Positions 32,152-40,701 are shown, numbered from the stretch's first letter. The stretch: 50,694 nt of DNA from Anaerolineae bacterium (GCA_022823945.1 JAJEBK010000027.1:1-50694), one strand, 5' to 3'. Made by a program: numbers and translations. Notes: generated by a model from the sequence alone, not told the origin.

Positions 32152-33837
32152 TTACTCGGATGCGTCATCTGCTGGCGGATTTTCCAGGGTCTCCAATGTT
32201 GGCATAGTGGCTCGCTTGGAGTGAACGCCAGTCGCGCCATCGGGACGGGTGCCGCGGCTTTCCAGGCTCTGCAAGTCGTCTGCGCCATCATAAGCGCGCA
32301 CCTCGAATTTGAAATCACCTTCCTGGAAGCGCCAGTCGTAACGCCAGATGACCCAAGTCAGCTCGGACAAAGGCTGCCGCAGTTGCGCCGCCTGCCATTC
32401 GCCGCCATTCACGCTGACCTCGACGCGCGAGATCTGCTTCGCGCCAGCATAGGCTATGCCGCCGATAGGCACAATATAGTCTTCATCGTCCTTGATGATC
32501 GCGTTGGTGGCGACCGCGTCCACAACCGAAGTGGTGTTGACGATGGCGTCTTTGCTCCAGCTGCGCCTCACCCAATAGCCCTCTGCCCAGGCATCGACAA
32601 ACTCGATGCTCTTGATCCACTTGGGCTGCTTCATGCCATAGCGGTCGGGAATATAGATGCGCAGCGGAAAGCCATGCTTCTGCTTCAGCGGCTGATCATC
32701 CCATTCATACGCGAACATGATGCGCTCGTCCGACTCGATCAGGTCAAGCATGACATATTCGTCGAAATTGTCCGCGCCGGTGATCTTCAGGGCGACCGCG
32801 TCTGCTTGCGGCTGCACCAGCGCCAGGAAATCCTGGGCGCGGAAGCCCGACCACTTGGTGGTGCTGATCAAAGTGCCGCCGATGCGATTGCTGATGCACG
32901 AAAGCGTGATGAAGCGGTCGATGCGGTCGAACTTGTCATACAATTCCTGCAGCGACAGGTTTACCGGGTTGTCGACCAAGCCGCTGACCTCCAGCCGCCA
33001 CTCGTTGGAATCCAGCACCGGTGGGCGCGCGCTGATATCGATGCGGTAATGCTCGTCCAGCGGCGTGTATTCGGGGCGCGTGCCGGGCGCAGGTGTCAGG
33101 TCGTCGTTGATATTGGGTAGTTCGCCTTCGGGCACAACCGAGGCAGTCGACACTACCTTGCCCTCGCCGCCGCGGCCGCCAACCAAAGCGCCCAATCCCG
33201 CGCCGACCACAGTCAATACCGCGCTGGCGCCACCGATGCGCACCATGAATTGGCGGCGATCGAGCGGCTCAATGACGATGGTTTCGCCAGTGCTTTCGTC
33301 GGTCTTGGTCTTGGCTTCGCTGTGCGCCAGGTCGTTGTAAATCCAGTTGACAGCTGTGCCCCAGGCAGCGAATGCCAGGATCACCCAGCCGACCTGCGCG
33401 AGCTCTGGCGCGGTGGCGGTCAAATTGACCTGCGCCGACAGCAGCATCATAATCGCGCCAAATGCCAAGCCCAGCGCCAAGCCCGGCGTAATGCTGCGGG
33501 CGGCTGTCTCGCGGCGATTCATGGTGCCGAATCCAAACGCGGCAACCACGATGCCCAGCGCAATGAAGGCAGCCAGCGCCATCAGCAGTTCGGCATTCTT
33601 TGCCGCGGCCGATGTCTCGCCCAGGTTGAAGGCAGTGATTATGTCCACCATGCGATCGATGCCAAAGGTCAACAAGGGACCGGGCAGCAGCCGCGAAACA
33701 AAGTCGAAGAGGTCAAACGGTATGAAGGGCAAACCAGCGACTTGATCTGCCAAGTAGAGCGCTGCCGTGAGCACACTGGTCAACAAACCGCCCACCAGCG
33801 CGCCCAGCCAAATTGTGGGTCGTCGTAGTGCATTCAT
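32152..33837 (-). CDS. Membrane-anchored sulfite-oxidase-like molybdopterin oxidoreductase
   Basis: The 561-residue protein combines an N-terminal membrane domain with four hydrophobic spans (about 8-30, 84-104, 117-134, 148-165) and a molybdopterin domain. DRRQFMVRIGG at 193-203, followed by a hydrophobic stretch to 221, resembles an internal Tat signal. The sulfite oxidase/YedY-type domain begins near 245 (RPEYTPLDEHYRIDISARPP, EWRLEVSGLVDNP) and has Cys314 in ITLSCISNRIGG as the likely molybdenum ligand. A Mo-co dimerisation-type beta domain (VPIGGIAYAGAKQISRVEVSVNGGEW) closes the protein. The enzyme would sit outside the membrane. The start at 33837 (MNALRRP) is set by content rather than a strong ribosome site. 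No heme or cytochrome partner gene is adjacent. Confidence 0.88.
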   Translation of the reverse strand: MNALRRPTIWLGALVGGLLTSVLTAALYLADQVAGLPFIPFDLFDFVSRLLPGPLLTFGIDRMVDIITAFNLGETSAAAKNAELLMALAAFIALGIVVAAFGFGTMNRRETAARSITPGLALGLAFGAIMMLLSAQVNLTATAPELAQVGWVILAFAAWGTAVNWIYNDLAHSEAKTKTDESTGETIVIEPLDRRQFMVRIGGASAVLTVVGAGLGALVGGRGGEGKVVSTASVVPEGELPNINDDLTPAPGTRPEYTPLDEHYRIDISARPPVLDSNEWRLEVSGLVDNPVNLSLQELYDKFDRIDRFITLSCISNRIGGTLISTTKWSGFRAQDFLALVQPQADAVALKITGADNFDEYVMLDLIESDERIMFAYEWDDQPLKQKHGFPLRIYIPDRYGMKQPKWIKSIEFVDAWAEGYWVRRSWSKDAIVNTTSVVDAVATNAIIKDDEDYIVPIGGIAYAGAKQISRVEVSVNGGEWQAAQLRQPLSELTWVIWRYDWRFQEGDFKFEVRAYDGADDLQSLESRGTRPDGATGVHSKRATMPTLETLENPPADDASE

Positions 33838-33873
33838 GAGTTTTATGGGTCTCCGCCAAAATTGGTTAGCCCT

Positions 33874-33879
33874 AGTATA
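33874..33879 (-). promoter_or_regulatory. Possible -10 element for the molybdoenzyme gene
   Basis: On the minus strand TATACT lies about 37 bases before the start at 33837. The upstream region is AT-rich but shows no clear -35. The rest of 33838-34095 holds 9-bp repeats and the leader of the decarboxylase gene. Confidence 0.35.
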
Positions 33880-33950
33880 ACGCAGCTTGTCCCGGAAATT
33901 TATTGCGCAGGGATTACAAGTGTAACCAAAAAAGTATTGCGCATTTATTG

Positions 33951-34021
33951 ACACAGAGAACACAGAGAACACAGAGGTTTTAATCACTCGGTGTACTCTT
34001 GCAACTCGGTGTACTCGGTGG
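33951..34021. repeat. Two adjacent arrays of 9-bp tandem repeats
   Basis: ACACAGAGA, ACACAGAGA and ACACAGAGG occupy 33951-33977. Eight bases later ACTCGGTGT, ACTCTTGCA, ACTCGGTGT and ACTCGGTGG occupy 33986-34021, giving period 9 in both arrays. They lie in the leader between the molybdoenzyme and decarboxylase genes. Similar CACAGAG/CTCGGTG strings are familiar from intergenic DNA of other environmental bacteria, from memory rather than any search. Confidence 0.75.
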
Positions 34022-34095
34022 TTCATTTTTCTTTCATTACTTTGTTGCTTTTGCTCAGATTGCGTGCAACAGCCGATAGCCAAGGAGGCGATCTC

Positions 34096-35460
34096 GTGAC
34101 AATCGACAGCACACAGGCGCTGCTGCGTCAAGCGATCGAGTACGGTTGCGAATATCTGGCGGGACTAGACGCGCGCCCGGTCTTCCCCGACGCGCAGGCA
34201 TTGGCGGCGCTGGATGACTTTGACGAAGCGCTGCCTTCCCAGCCGACTCCGCCAACCGATGTCCTGCGACAGCTGCACCGCCTGGGATCGCCGGCCACGA
34301 CAGCCAACGCGGGCGGACGCTACTTCGGCTATGTGAATGGCGGAGCATTGCCAGCGGCCTTGGCGGGGCGCGTGCTGGCGGATTGCTGGGATCAAAATGC
34401 CGCGCTGCAGTTGATGTCGCCGGTCGCCGCCAAGCTGGAAGCCATCTGCGAGCGCTGGCTGGTCGATTTGCTGCGCCTCCCAGAAGAAAGCGCCGTGGGC
34501 ATGGTCAGCGGCACATCGGTGGCATCGCTTTGCGGTCTGCTGGCGGGCAGAAATGCGCTCCTGACACGAGCCGGCTGGGATGTCAAACAACAGGGTCTGT
34601 TTGGCGCGCCAGCCTTGCGCGTGGTGATGAGCAGGGGGGCGCATGCCACCATTCGCAAGGCGCTGGCTGTGCTGGGCATAGGCGCAGCGCAAATCGAGCT
34701 TGTTCCCGCCGACGAGCAAGGGCGCATGAACGCCAAAACCCTGCCCCTGCTGGACGAGCGCACATTGCTGATTGTGCAGGCTGGCAATGTCAACAGCGGC
34801 GCCTTCGATCCGTTCACTCCGCTTTGCGAGGCTGCGCGGCGAGCGGGTGCCTGGGTGCATGTCGATGGCGCATTCGGCTTGTGGGCGCGCGCATGTTCGG
34901 CCAGGCAAGGGCTTACCGAAGGCGTCGATCTGGCCGATTCATGGTCGGTTGATGCGCACAAGACCTTGAACAGCCCCTACGACTGCGGCTTGATCATCTG
35001 CAAAGACCGCCGGGCTTTGGCAGTGGCGCTGCAAGCCAACGATGCCTATATCCACTTTGGCGGCGGACGCGATGGCATGCTCTATACGCCAGACATGTCG
35101 CGGCGGGCGCGCAGTATCGAATTGTGGGCGGCGCTGAAATCGCTGGGGCGGGCAGGCGTGGATGCGCTGGTAACGCAGCTCTGCCAGAGAGCGCAGCAAT
35201 TTGCTGACGAATTGGGCGCGCGGGGCTTCCGCATTTTGAACGATGTTGTCTTCAACCAAACCCTGGTCGCTTGCGAAACGCCCGAGCTGACCACGCGCAC
35301 ACTGGAAAATGTGCAGACAAGTGGCGAATGCTGGTGCAGTGGGACAAACTGGCGTGGCGAACCAGCCATCCGCGTCAGCGTATGCTCGTGGATGACAACT
35401 GTCGATGATGTGCGGCGCTCTGTTGCGGCATTTGCAGCAGCTCGCGAAGCAGCCAGCTGA
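34096..35460 (+). CDS. Pyridoxal-phosphate-dependent decarboxylase (group II) family protein
   Basis: The 454-residue cytosolic protein belongs to the aromatic-L-amino-acid/glutamate decarboxylase group. Signatures are GRYFGYVNGGALPAALAG near 74, VGMVSGTSVASLCGLLAGRNALL near 134, His183 stacking on the cofactor (RGAHATIRKAL), Asp257 in VHVDGAFG and the Schiff-base lysine Lys289 in SVDAHKTLN. The GTG start at 34096 is fixed by AAGGAGG seven bases upstream; the open frame that extends further upstream runs through 9-bp repeats. Substrate choice (aspartate, tyrosine, tryptophan or another amino acid) cannot be decided from sequence. It is a single-gene unit. Confidence 0.88.
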   Translation: MTIDSTQALLRQAIEYGCEYLAGLDARPVFPDAQALAALDDFDEALPSQPTPPTDVLRQLHRLGSPATTANAGGRYFGYVNGGALPAALAGRVLADCWDQNAALQLMSPVAAKLEAICERWLVDLLRLPEESAVGMVSGTSVASLCGLLAGRNALLTRAGWDVKQQGLFGAPALRVVMSRGAHATIRKALAVLGIGAAQIELVPADEQGRMNAKTLPLLDERTLLIVQAGNVNSGAFDPFTPLCEAARRAGAWVHVDGAFGLWARACSARQGLTEGVDLADSWSVDAHKTLNSPYDCGLIICKDRRALAVALQANDAYIHFGGGRDGMLYTPDMSRRARSIELWAALKSLGRAGVDALVTQLCQRAQQFADELGARGFRILNDVVFNQTLVACETPELTTRTLENVQTSGECWCSGTNWRGEPAIRVSVCSWMTTVDDVRRSVAAFAAAREAAS

Positions 35461-35462
35461 AC

Positions 35463-35650
35463 GCCCCTCGATCCCCCGCCAGCCACGCGTAGGGGGAAAG
35501 CGCAACCCCCTCGATCCTCCCGGCAGCCGCGCGTAGGGGCGAGCCATTGGGTCGCCCGCAACCCCCCTCAATCCACCCGACGAGTCAGGGTGAGGCACAT
35601 ACCTAGACTCCCCTCCCTGACTCGTCGGGGAGGGGCTGGGGGAGGGGTTG
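35463..35650. repeat. RepA/RepB composite repeat block, copy 9
   Basis: The block contains CCCCTCGATCCCCCGCCAGC and CCCCCTCGATCCTCCCGGCA units, a RepB hairpin (GCGTAGGGGCGAGCCATTGGGTCGCCCGC), and a right part with CCCTCCCTGACTCGTCGGGGAGGGGCTGGGGGA. It ends only three bases before the stop codon of the minus-strand DUF4037 gene. Confidence 0.75.
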
Positions 35651-35653
35651 TAG

Positions 35654-36772
35654 CTAACAGCTTCCATACAAATCGGCGATCGACCCGCGCAGGTGGACAG
35701 CTTCGCGCATGTCGGTGTTGTCGGAGAATTGGTCGATGCCGCCGATCAGCGAGCGCGCAGCGACTTGCCGCAGCTCAACGCAGGTAATGCGTTGCACAAG
35801 CGCTTCGGTATATCGCCAGGCGTCGCTCACCCAAAAGCCGCGTCCATGAAACTCCTGCACAGCTGGCGCGATCGGCTTCGTCAATTGCAATTTGTTGTGC
35901 AGGCGGTTCAAGGTTTTCCAGGCTGCGCACAGCTGATGTTCACGCTCACGGTAGTCGCCAGCCAACTGAACAGCCTCCAGAATCGGCGCAAGCTCGCGGG
36001 CACAATCCAACTGCTGAAAAGCGCTGCCCAGCCACTTGGGATAGGGCGCGTAACGCCGCTCCATCAAGAAGCACAGCAGCACGATCGAGCGCACAAGGCG
36101 TCCCGCGATCAAGCGACTGCCCAGCTCGTCGCCGATTGATCCGGCTCGTGGTGCCAGGTGCTCGTCTTGAGCAATGCGCTGCCACCCACAAGCCAGCAGA
36201 TAAAGCCAGACATCGCGCGGATAAAAAGTGAATCGCTGGCGGATAGAGTCCAGCCCCAGCGCATCGTGGAAGACTTCGCCACTTGTGAAAGCCAAGAGCT
36301 TTTGCTGGGGGATGCTCAGCCAGTCGGCCGAGCGCAGCTTGTGGTCGCTGCCCAAGCCGAGATGCGCGCGCATGAAGCTGTCTATGGTGAGCAGCTCTAC
36401 GCGGTGATTCACCTCGCCGTTATCGATCGGCGCGAGCAGCTGTGTGCCCTGGTCGTCATTTTCTTGCTTGGGCGCGCTCCAATTGGTGGCATATCCGCGA
36501 AACTGATAAGGCAAGTGTCGGCGCAAAGTCTGCGAAATGGCGGCGGAAAGGCAATCGTGGTCGGGCGCGGACAAGAAAAGCTGGGTGCGCGGTCCCCAAT
36601 TGTGATCGCGCGAAACGGCATCGTCAAAGCTCAGCACTTCCGAGCCGCTGCCCAGCAAGGCGGCGCTGTGCGGCAAGCGCGGATGGTGTTTGGCGAGGAC
36701 AGGCTGCACCGCTTCGTGATAAAAAGCGCGCGCCAAATCCAGCCCGGCGATGCTTGTGCTCATGACTCGCAT
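35654..36772 (-). CDS. DUF4037 domain protein, nucleotidyltransferase-like
   Basis: The 372-residue protein resembles DUF4037 proteins: HSAALLGSGSEVLSFDDAVSRDHNWGPRTQLFL near 36-68 carries a GS motif followed by acidic residues, like the polymerase-beta nucleotidyltransferase core, and a helical C-terminal part contains LCGWQR- and RLVRSIVLLCFLMERRYAPYPKWLGSAFQQL-like segments. Family members are thought to be minor nucleotidyltransferases, possibly toxin-antitoxin or modifying enzymes, without a known substrate. The start may be the ATG at 36772 or 36763; neither has a good ribosome site. The gene stands alone between a repeat block and the DAHP synthase gene. Confidence 0.75.
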   Translation of the reverse strand: MRVMSTSIAGLDLARAFYHEAVQPVLAKHHPRLPHSAALLGSGSEVLSFDDAVSRDHNWGPRTQLFLSAPDHDCLSAAISQTLRRHLPYQFRGYATNWSAPKQENDDQGTQLLAPIDNGEVNHRVELLTIDSFMRAHLGLGSDHKLRSADWLSIPQQKLLAFTSGEVFHDALGLDSIRQRFTFYPRDVWLYLLACGWQRIAQDEHLAPRAGSIGDELGSRLIAGRLVRSIVLLCFLMERRYAPYPKWLGSAFQQLDCARELAPILEAVQLAGDYREREHQLCAAWKTLNRLHNKLQLTKPIAPAVQEFHGRGFWVSDAWRYTEALVQRITCVELRQVAARSLIGGIDQFSDNTDMREAVHLRGSIADLYGSC

Positions 36773-36836
36773 AGGATTAGCCCAGAAGGCGCTGAGGCCA
36801 GAAAAACAATCATATCCGCTATTGCCGAGTCATGTG

Positions 36837-36842
36837 TATAAT
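36837..36842 (+). promoter_or_regulatory. -10 element candidate for the DAHP synthase gene
   Basis: A perfect TATAAT lies 44 bases before the GTG start used at 36886. No clear -35 is present upstream. It implies that ATG codons at 36832 and 36841 are not the translation start. Confidence 0.5.
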
Positions 36843-36885
36843 GCCTGGTACGAGCAAGGAAATGTTAAGTGGGAGTACGATAGCC

Positions 36886-37965
36886 GTGTCAGAAGCAAAT
36901 CGCCTGAAGGAACTGCGCGACCAAATAGACCCGATCAACCTGGATATCCTGGCTTTGTTGAACAAGCGCGCCGAAATCGCGTTGGAGATCGGTCAGGTGC
37001 TGCAGAGCATGGGCACACGCCATTATGACCCACAGCGCGAAGCCCAGATGCTCACTGCTCTGCAATATGCCAACGAAGGTCCCTTCAGCAACGAAACCAT
37101 CAGCAAGCTCTTCAGCGAGATCTTTCGCGCGACGTTGGCGCTGGAAGAGCAAGACGCGCGCCAGACCATCCTCGTGCAGCGCAAACGCCCCGACCAGCAC
37201 ACCATCATTGAGTTCGACAACGGGCTGCGCCTGGGCAACGACACATTCGAGATCATCGCCGGTCCCTGCGCGGTGGAAAGCTCTGCACAAATGGATACTG
37301 TCGCGGCAGCGCTGGCAGAGCGGGGCGTCAAAATGATCCGCGGCATGGGTTACAAACCGCGCACATCGCCCTACGACTTCCAGGGCATGGGTGAAGAAGG
37401 CTTGAAGATCGCCCGGCGCACAGCCAACAAATACGGGCTCGTCGTCATCAGCGAAGTGCTGGATATGTCGCTTATCCCGATGATGGACGAATATGTGGAC
37501 GCCTTTTGGGTGGGCGCGCGCAATATGCAAAACAGCTTTTTGCTGCGGGCGCTGGGCAAGCAGAGCAAACCCGTGCTGTTGAAACGCGGCTTTGGCGCAA
37601 CCTTGAAAGAGTTCATCTATGCCGCCGAATACATCATGGCCAGCGGCAACCAGCAGGTCATCCTGATGGAGCGCGGCATCCGCACTTTCAGCGAGTGGAC
37701 GCGCAACACACTGGATATCAGCGCCGTGCCGCTGCTCAAGCAAGAGACGCACTTGCCCATTATTGTCGATATTTCGCATTCGGCGGGCCGACGCGATATC
37801 GCAAATCCTCTGGGGCGGGTGGCGCGTGTCAGCGGTGCCGACGGGCTGATGGTCGAGGTGCACCCCAACCCCGATGTCGCCATGTCCGATGCCAAGCAGC
37901 AGCTCAACCTCGACCAGTTCAACCAACTGATGGACGATATCGAATCGATAGGCGGGCGCTACTAG
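36886..37965 (+). CDS. aroF: Bifunctional chorismate mutase / 3-deoxy-7-phosphoheptulonate synthase
   Basis: The 359-residue cytosolic protein fuses an AroQ-type chorismate mutase (about 5-90: LKELRDQIDPINLDILALLNKRAEIALEIG) to a DAHP synthase of the AroA(I-beta)/KDO8PS-like type (about 105-350: FEIIAGPCAVESSAQM, GMGYKPRTSPYDFQG, PVLLKRGFGATLKEF, IVDISHSAGRR and VEVHPNPDVAMSD). It condenses phosphoenolpyruvate and erythrose 4-phosphate in the first step of aromatic amino acid synthesis, with the mutase domain probably giving feedback control by chorismate or prephenate, as in Bacillus AroA. GTG at 36886 is chosen because GGGAG sits ten bases before it and the earlier ATGs would precede or overlap the -10 box. 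Confidence 0.92.
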   Translation: MSEANRLKELRDQIDPINLDILALLNKRAEIALEIGQVLQSMGTRHYDPQREAQMLTALQYANEGPFSNETISKLFSEIFRATLALEEQDARQTILVQRKRPDQHTIIEFDNGLRLGNDTFEIIAGPCAVESSAQMDTVAAALAERGVKMIRGMGYKPRTSPYDFQGMGEEGLKIARRTANKYGLVVISEVLDMSLIPMMDEYVDAFWVGARNMQNSFLLRALGKQSKPVLLKRGFGATLKEFIYAAEYIMASGNQQVILMERGIRTFSEWTRNTLDISAVPLLKQETHLPIIVDISHSAGRRDIANPLGRVARVSGADGLMVEVHPNPDVAMSDAKQQLNLDQFNQLMDDIESIGGRY

Positions 37966-37989
37966 CTGGCATCCGCTCAATCGCCATTG

Positions 37990-38020
37990 CCCTTCCCTAG
38001 ATATTTTTTGGGGGAAGGGG
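37990..38020. repeat. Short RepA-like hairpin
   Basis: CCCTTCCC and GGGAAGGG flank a loop that contains a T run (ATATTTTTTG). It lies between the DAHP synthase gene and the glycosyltransferase gene. The T tract is in the loop rather than after the stem, so it is not a standard intrinsic terminator for the plus strand. Confidence 0.5.
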
Positions 38021-38040
38021 AGAAATCCTTGGTAAGCAAA

Positions 38041-39507
38041 ATGTGGAATCGGCTGAATCATCACAAGCTGGCTGTGGTGATTGCCATAGCTGTGCTGGCG
38101 CGGCTGGCGGTATTGCTGCTGCTGCCCGATGTCTTTGCCTACAGCGAACCGGGCGGCGAGATTCACGGCTCGGTCGCCTATGATGACTATGCACAGAATC
38201 TGTTGGCGACGGGCGTCTATGGGCGCTCGGCTGGCTTGCCCGACGCGAGCCTGCCGCCTCTGTACAGCCTCGTGCTGGCGGCGATTTATGGCGTCTTCGG
38301 GCGCAGCTATCTGGCGGTGGCGCTGTGGCATATCGTGTTCGACGCGCTGTCAATCGCGTTGCTGGCGGATATCTGTCGCCGGCTGTTAGATAACCCCCCT
38401 CGGTCCCCCCGACAGGTCAGGGGGAGGCAGGACCCCCCTCGGTCCCCCCGACAAGTCAGGGGGAGGCAGGACCCTACCCTTGCCGATGGTGGTCACGGAG
38501 AAGTAGTCGGCGCGCTGGCTGGTTTGTTCTTCGCGCTTTATCCCTATCTGATCTTCCAAAACCTGGCGCTCAACGATACGGCGCTGTGGATCCTGCTGCT
38601 ACATACCTTTGTGTGGCTGCTGATTCTGCTGCGCGAGCGGGCGCAGTGGGGCAAGAGAACAGTGTCGTTGGCGCTGGCGGCGGGCGTTGCGCTGGGCATA
38701 TCGGCATTGGCGCGGGCGCTGCTGCCATCTCTGGCGCTGTTGGCGCTGCCCTGGTTTGCGCTGCGACTGGGCTGGCGCGGCGCGTTGTTGAGAATGCTGC
38801 CGGTCATGATAGCGAGTCTGCTGGTTGTGCTGCCCTGGCTGTTGCGCGGCGCGGCGATATATGGCGGCTTCGTGCCCATCGCTCTCAACAGCGGCGAGAA
38901 TATCTATCAAGGCAATCACCCGCATACGACTGCGATCTTGCGCGCGGGATACGATGTGCAATGGCTGGGGGCACCACTGGATGCCCCGCCACGGGACCAA
39001 GGGCTGGCGCGCAACGCTTTCCTCAGCCAAGCCGGCTGGAATTACCTGCGTGACAATCCCGCGCAGATCCCGCAATTGCTGCTGACGAAATTGCTGGTGC
39101 ACTGGAATCCACAAGTTACGCCACTCAACAACCTGCGCCAGGGCGAGCGGCTGACCACTGATGAAAACGGGCGCGTCTACATTGTGACGGGCGGAGAATC
39201 GCATGTCGGCGTTACGCGGGCGAATGCAGCCTACCAGGAAAGCAGCTTGTTCGCGGTGCTGGGTCGCGGCATCCACCTGCTGTATTTCAGCGCATTGTGG
39301 CTGCTGGCGATTGTGGGAGCGTGGCTGCGTCGGCGCGACTGGCGATCATTGAGCCTGCTCTATGCCGTGCAGCTGAGCCAAACGTTGATGTACCTGCTCT
39401 TCCATCCCAGCACGCGTTATCGTTCGCCCACCGATCCGCTGCTCTTCGTGTTTTCTGCGCTGGCGATTGCGCACTTTGCCGCTCGCTGGCGTGAAAATAG
39501 ACGATAG
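38041..39507 (+). CDS. Membrane glycosyltransferase, PMT/ArnT-like (GT39/GT83 type)
   Basis: The 488-residue polytopic protein should transfer a sugar from a lipid-linked donor to a protein or lipid. The N-terminal helix (LAVVIAIAVLARLAVLLLLPDV) leads to a first outer loop with YDDYAQNLLATGVYG and LPPLYSLVLAAIYGVFG, the usual acidic and proline pattern of this fold, and there are about ten further hydrophobic spans. The ATG at 38041 is chosen over one at 37987. Two in-frame 39-bp units (38394-38471) encode PPRSPRQVRGRQD twice between membrane spans; these derive from a RepA repeat. The protein is otherwise open, so it may still function. The next gene, ychF, has its own promoter candidate. 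Confidence 0.78.
   Translation: MWNRLNHHKLAVVIAIAVLARLAVLLLLPDVFAYSEPGGEIHGSVAYDDYAQNLLATGVYGRSAGLPDASLPPLYSLVLAAIYGVFGRSYLAVALWHIVFDALSIALLADICRRLLDNPPRSPRQVRGRQDPPRSPRQVRGRQDPTLADGGHGEVVGALAGLFFALYPYLIFQNLALNDTALWILLLHTFVWLLILLRERAQWGKRTVSLALAAGVALGISALARALLPSLALLALPWFALRLGWRGALLRMLPVMIASLLVVLPWLLRGAAIYGGFVPIALNSGENIYQGNHPHTTAILRAGYDVQWLGAPLDAPPRDQGLARNAFLSQAGWNYLRDNPAQIPQLLLTKLLVHWNPQVTPLNNLRQGERLTTDENGRVYIVTGGESHVGVTRANAAYQESSLFAVLGRGIHLLYFSALWLLAIVGAWLRRRDWRSLSLLYAVQLSQTLMYLLFHPSTRYRSPTDPLLFVFSALAIAHFAARWRENRR
38394..38471. repeat. In-frame tandem pair of 39-bp RepA-derived units inside the glycosyltransferase gene
   Basis: Two copies of a 39-bp unit (CCCCCCTCGGTCCCCCCGAC, then AGTCAGGGGGAGGCAGGA or its variant) run head to tail with one base difference. 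The CCCCTCGGTCCCCC core matches the intergenic RepA copies at 13011, 7433 and 41665. The unit length is a multiple of three, so it adds 26 codons without a frameshift. Confidence 0.88.
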
Positions 39508-39510
39508 TCT

Positions 39511-39546
39511 GGACGAGCCAGCGCCTCGCCCCTTACCGACTCGCCC
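39511..39546. repeat. RepB-like hairpin repeat
   Basis: GGACGAGCCAGCGCCTCGCCCCTTACC resembles the RepB element seen at 41621-41645 (GGGCGAGTCAGCGCCTCGCCCCTACG) with some divergence. It lies between the glycosyltransferase stop and ychF. Confidence 0.45.
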
Positions 39547-39562
39547 TGTGTGCGGCTAGAAT
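39533..39562 (+). promoter_or_regulatory. Promoter candidate for ychF
   Basis: TTACCG at 39533-39538 and TAGAAT at 39557-39562, 18 bases apart, lie 37 bases before the ychF start. The match is moderate. Confidence 0.4.
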
Positions 39563-39598
39563 TGCCGCGCCTGGCACAGACGGGAGACACAGTCCAAC

Positions 39599-40678
39599 AT
39601 GCGACTCGCTATCATCGGCTTGCCCAACAGCGGCAAGACCACCATCTTTAACGCGCTCACTGGCGGCGATTATCAGACCAGCGCAGCTTCCAGCGGGCAA
39701 TTCGCCATAAACAGCGCCACTGTGCGCGTGCCCGATGAGCGCGTCGATCATTTGAGCCAGGTGTATAAGCCGCGAAAGAGCACTTATGCGCAGATCACCT
39801 ATGCCGATGTGGCTGGCTTGGACAAAGGCATTGGCGAAGGTGGGCTGGCGGGGCAATTCCGCAGCGAGCTCTCGCAAGTAGACGGCTTTTTGCATGTATT
39901 GCGCTGCTTTGACGAACCGCGCGTGCCCCACCCCTACCAGCGCATCGACCCCGCTCACGACCTGGTGGTCATCGACAGCGAATTCCTGCTGCTGGATCTG
40001 CTGGCGACAGAAGCGCGCTTGGGTCGCATCGAAGCGGAGCTGCGCCTGAAAGGCAGTAAAGCCGACAAGAGCCTGCTGGTCGAGCAGCCCCTATTCGAAA
40101 AGCTGCATGCCCACCTGGAAGCCGAGCAGCCGCTGCGCAGCCTGGAGTTGGACGCCGCTGAAGAAAAACTCATCCGCGGTTTTGGCTTTTTGACGCGCAA
40201 ACCGGTGCTGGCGCTGTTGAATATGGGCGACGAAGCGGACGAAGCCATGCCGGCTGTGCAGCTGCCCTACCCGCGAGCGGACCTGGCTGCCATTCAAGGC
40301 GCGCTGGAAGCCGAGCTCGCCCAGCTGGATGCCGCCGACGCCGCCCTGTTTATGAACGAATATGGCATCGGCGAATTGTCGCGCAGCAAGGTCATCCGTT
40401 TGTCCTACCAGTTGTTGGGCATCGAGTCGTTCTTCACGATTGGCGGGGACGAGGTGCGCGCCTGGAGCTTCCCAGCCGGCGCAAGCGCCAAGCAGGCAGC
40501 CGGTCTCATTCATAGCGACTTCGAGCACGGTTTCATCCGCGCCGAGGTCTTCCGCTATGCCGATCTGCTCGAACTAGGCAGCGAAAGCGCCATCAAAGCG
40601 GCGGGCAGGCAGCGACTGGAAGGCAAGGATTATCTTGTACAGGATGGCGACATCATGAACATCCGCCACAGCAGCTAA
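39599..40678 (+). CDS. ychF: Ribosome-binding ATPase YchF (Obg-like)
   Basis: The 359-residue protein is an ATPase of the Obg/YchF family that binds ribosomes and takes part in stress adaptation. It has the Walker A motif GLPNSGKTT at 7-15, DVAGLDKGIGEGGLAGQFRSEL (switch II) near 70, and LLNMGDEADEA, an N-x-x-D/E form rather than NKxD, in keeping with ATP preference. It has a helical insert (about 105-175) and a C-terminal TGS domain with ESFFTIGGDEVRAWSFPAGASAKQAAGLIHSDFEHGFIRAEV. The ATG at 39599 is the only sensible start. The gene is followed by a convergent PhyH gene 23 bases away. Confidence 0.93.
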   Translation: MRLAIIGLPNSGKTTIFNALTGGDYQTSAASSGQFAINSATVRVPDERVDHLSQVYKPRKSTYAQITYADVAGLDKGIGEGGLAGQFRSELSQVDGFLHVLRCFDEPRVPHPYQRIDPAHDLVVIDSEFLLLDLLATEARLGRIEAELRLKGSKADKSLLVEQPLFEKLHAHLEAEQPLRSLELDAAEEKLIRGFGFLTRKPVLALLNMGDEADEAMPAVQLPYPRADLAAIQGALEAELAQLDAADAALFMNEYGIGELSRSKVIRLSYQLLGIESFFTIGGDEVRAWSFPAGASAKQAAGLIHSDFEHGFIRAEVFRYADLLELGSESAIKAAGRQRLEGKDYLVQDGDIMNIRHSS

Positions 40679-40701
40679 ACCTTTCCCTCGACCCGACGGG
40701 G

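Noticed and set aside
38394..38471. Possible CRISPR-like repeat pair
   Set aside because: The two 39-bp units are directly adjacent with no spacer, lie in a coding frame and match intergenic RepA arms.
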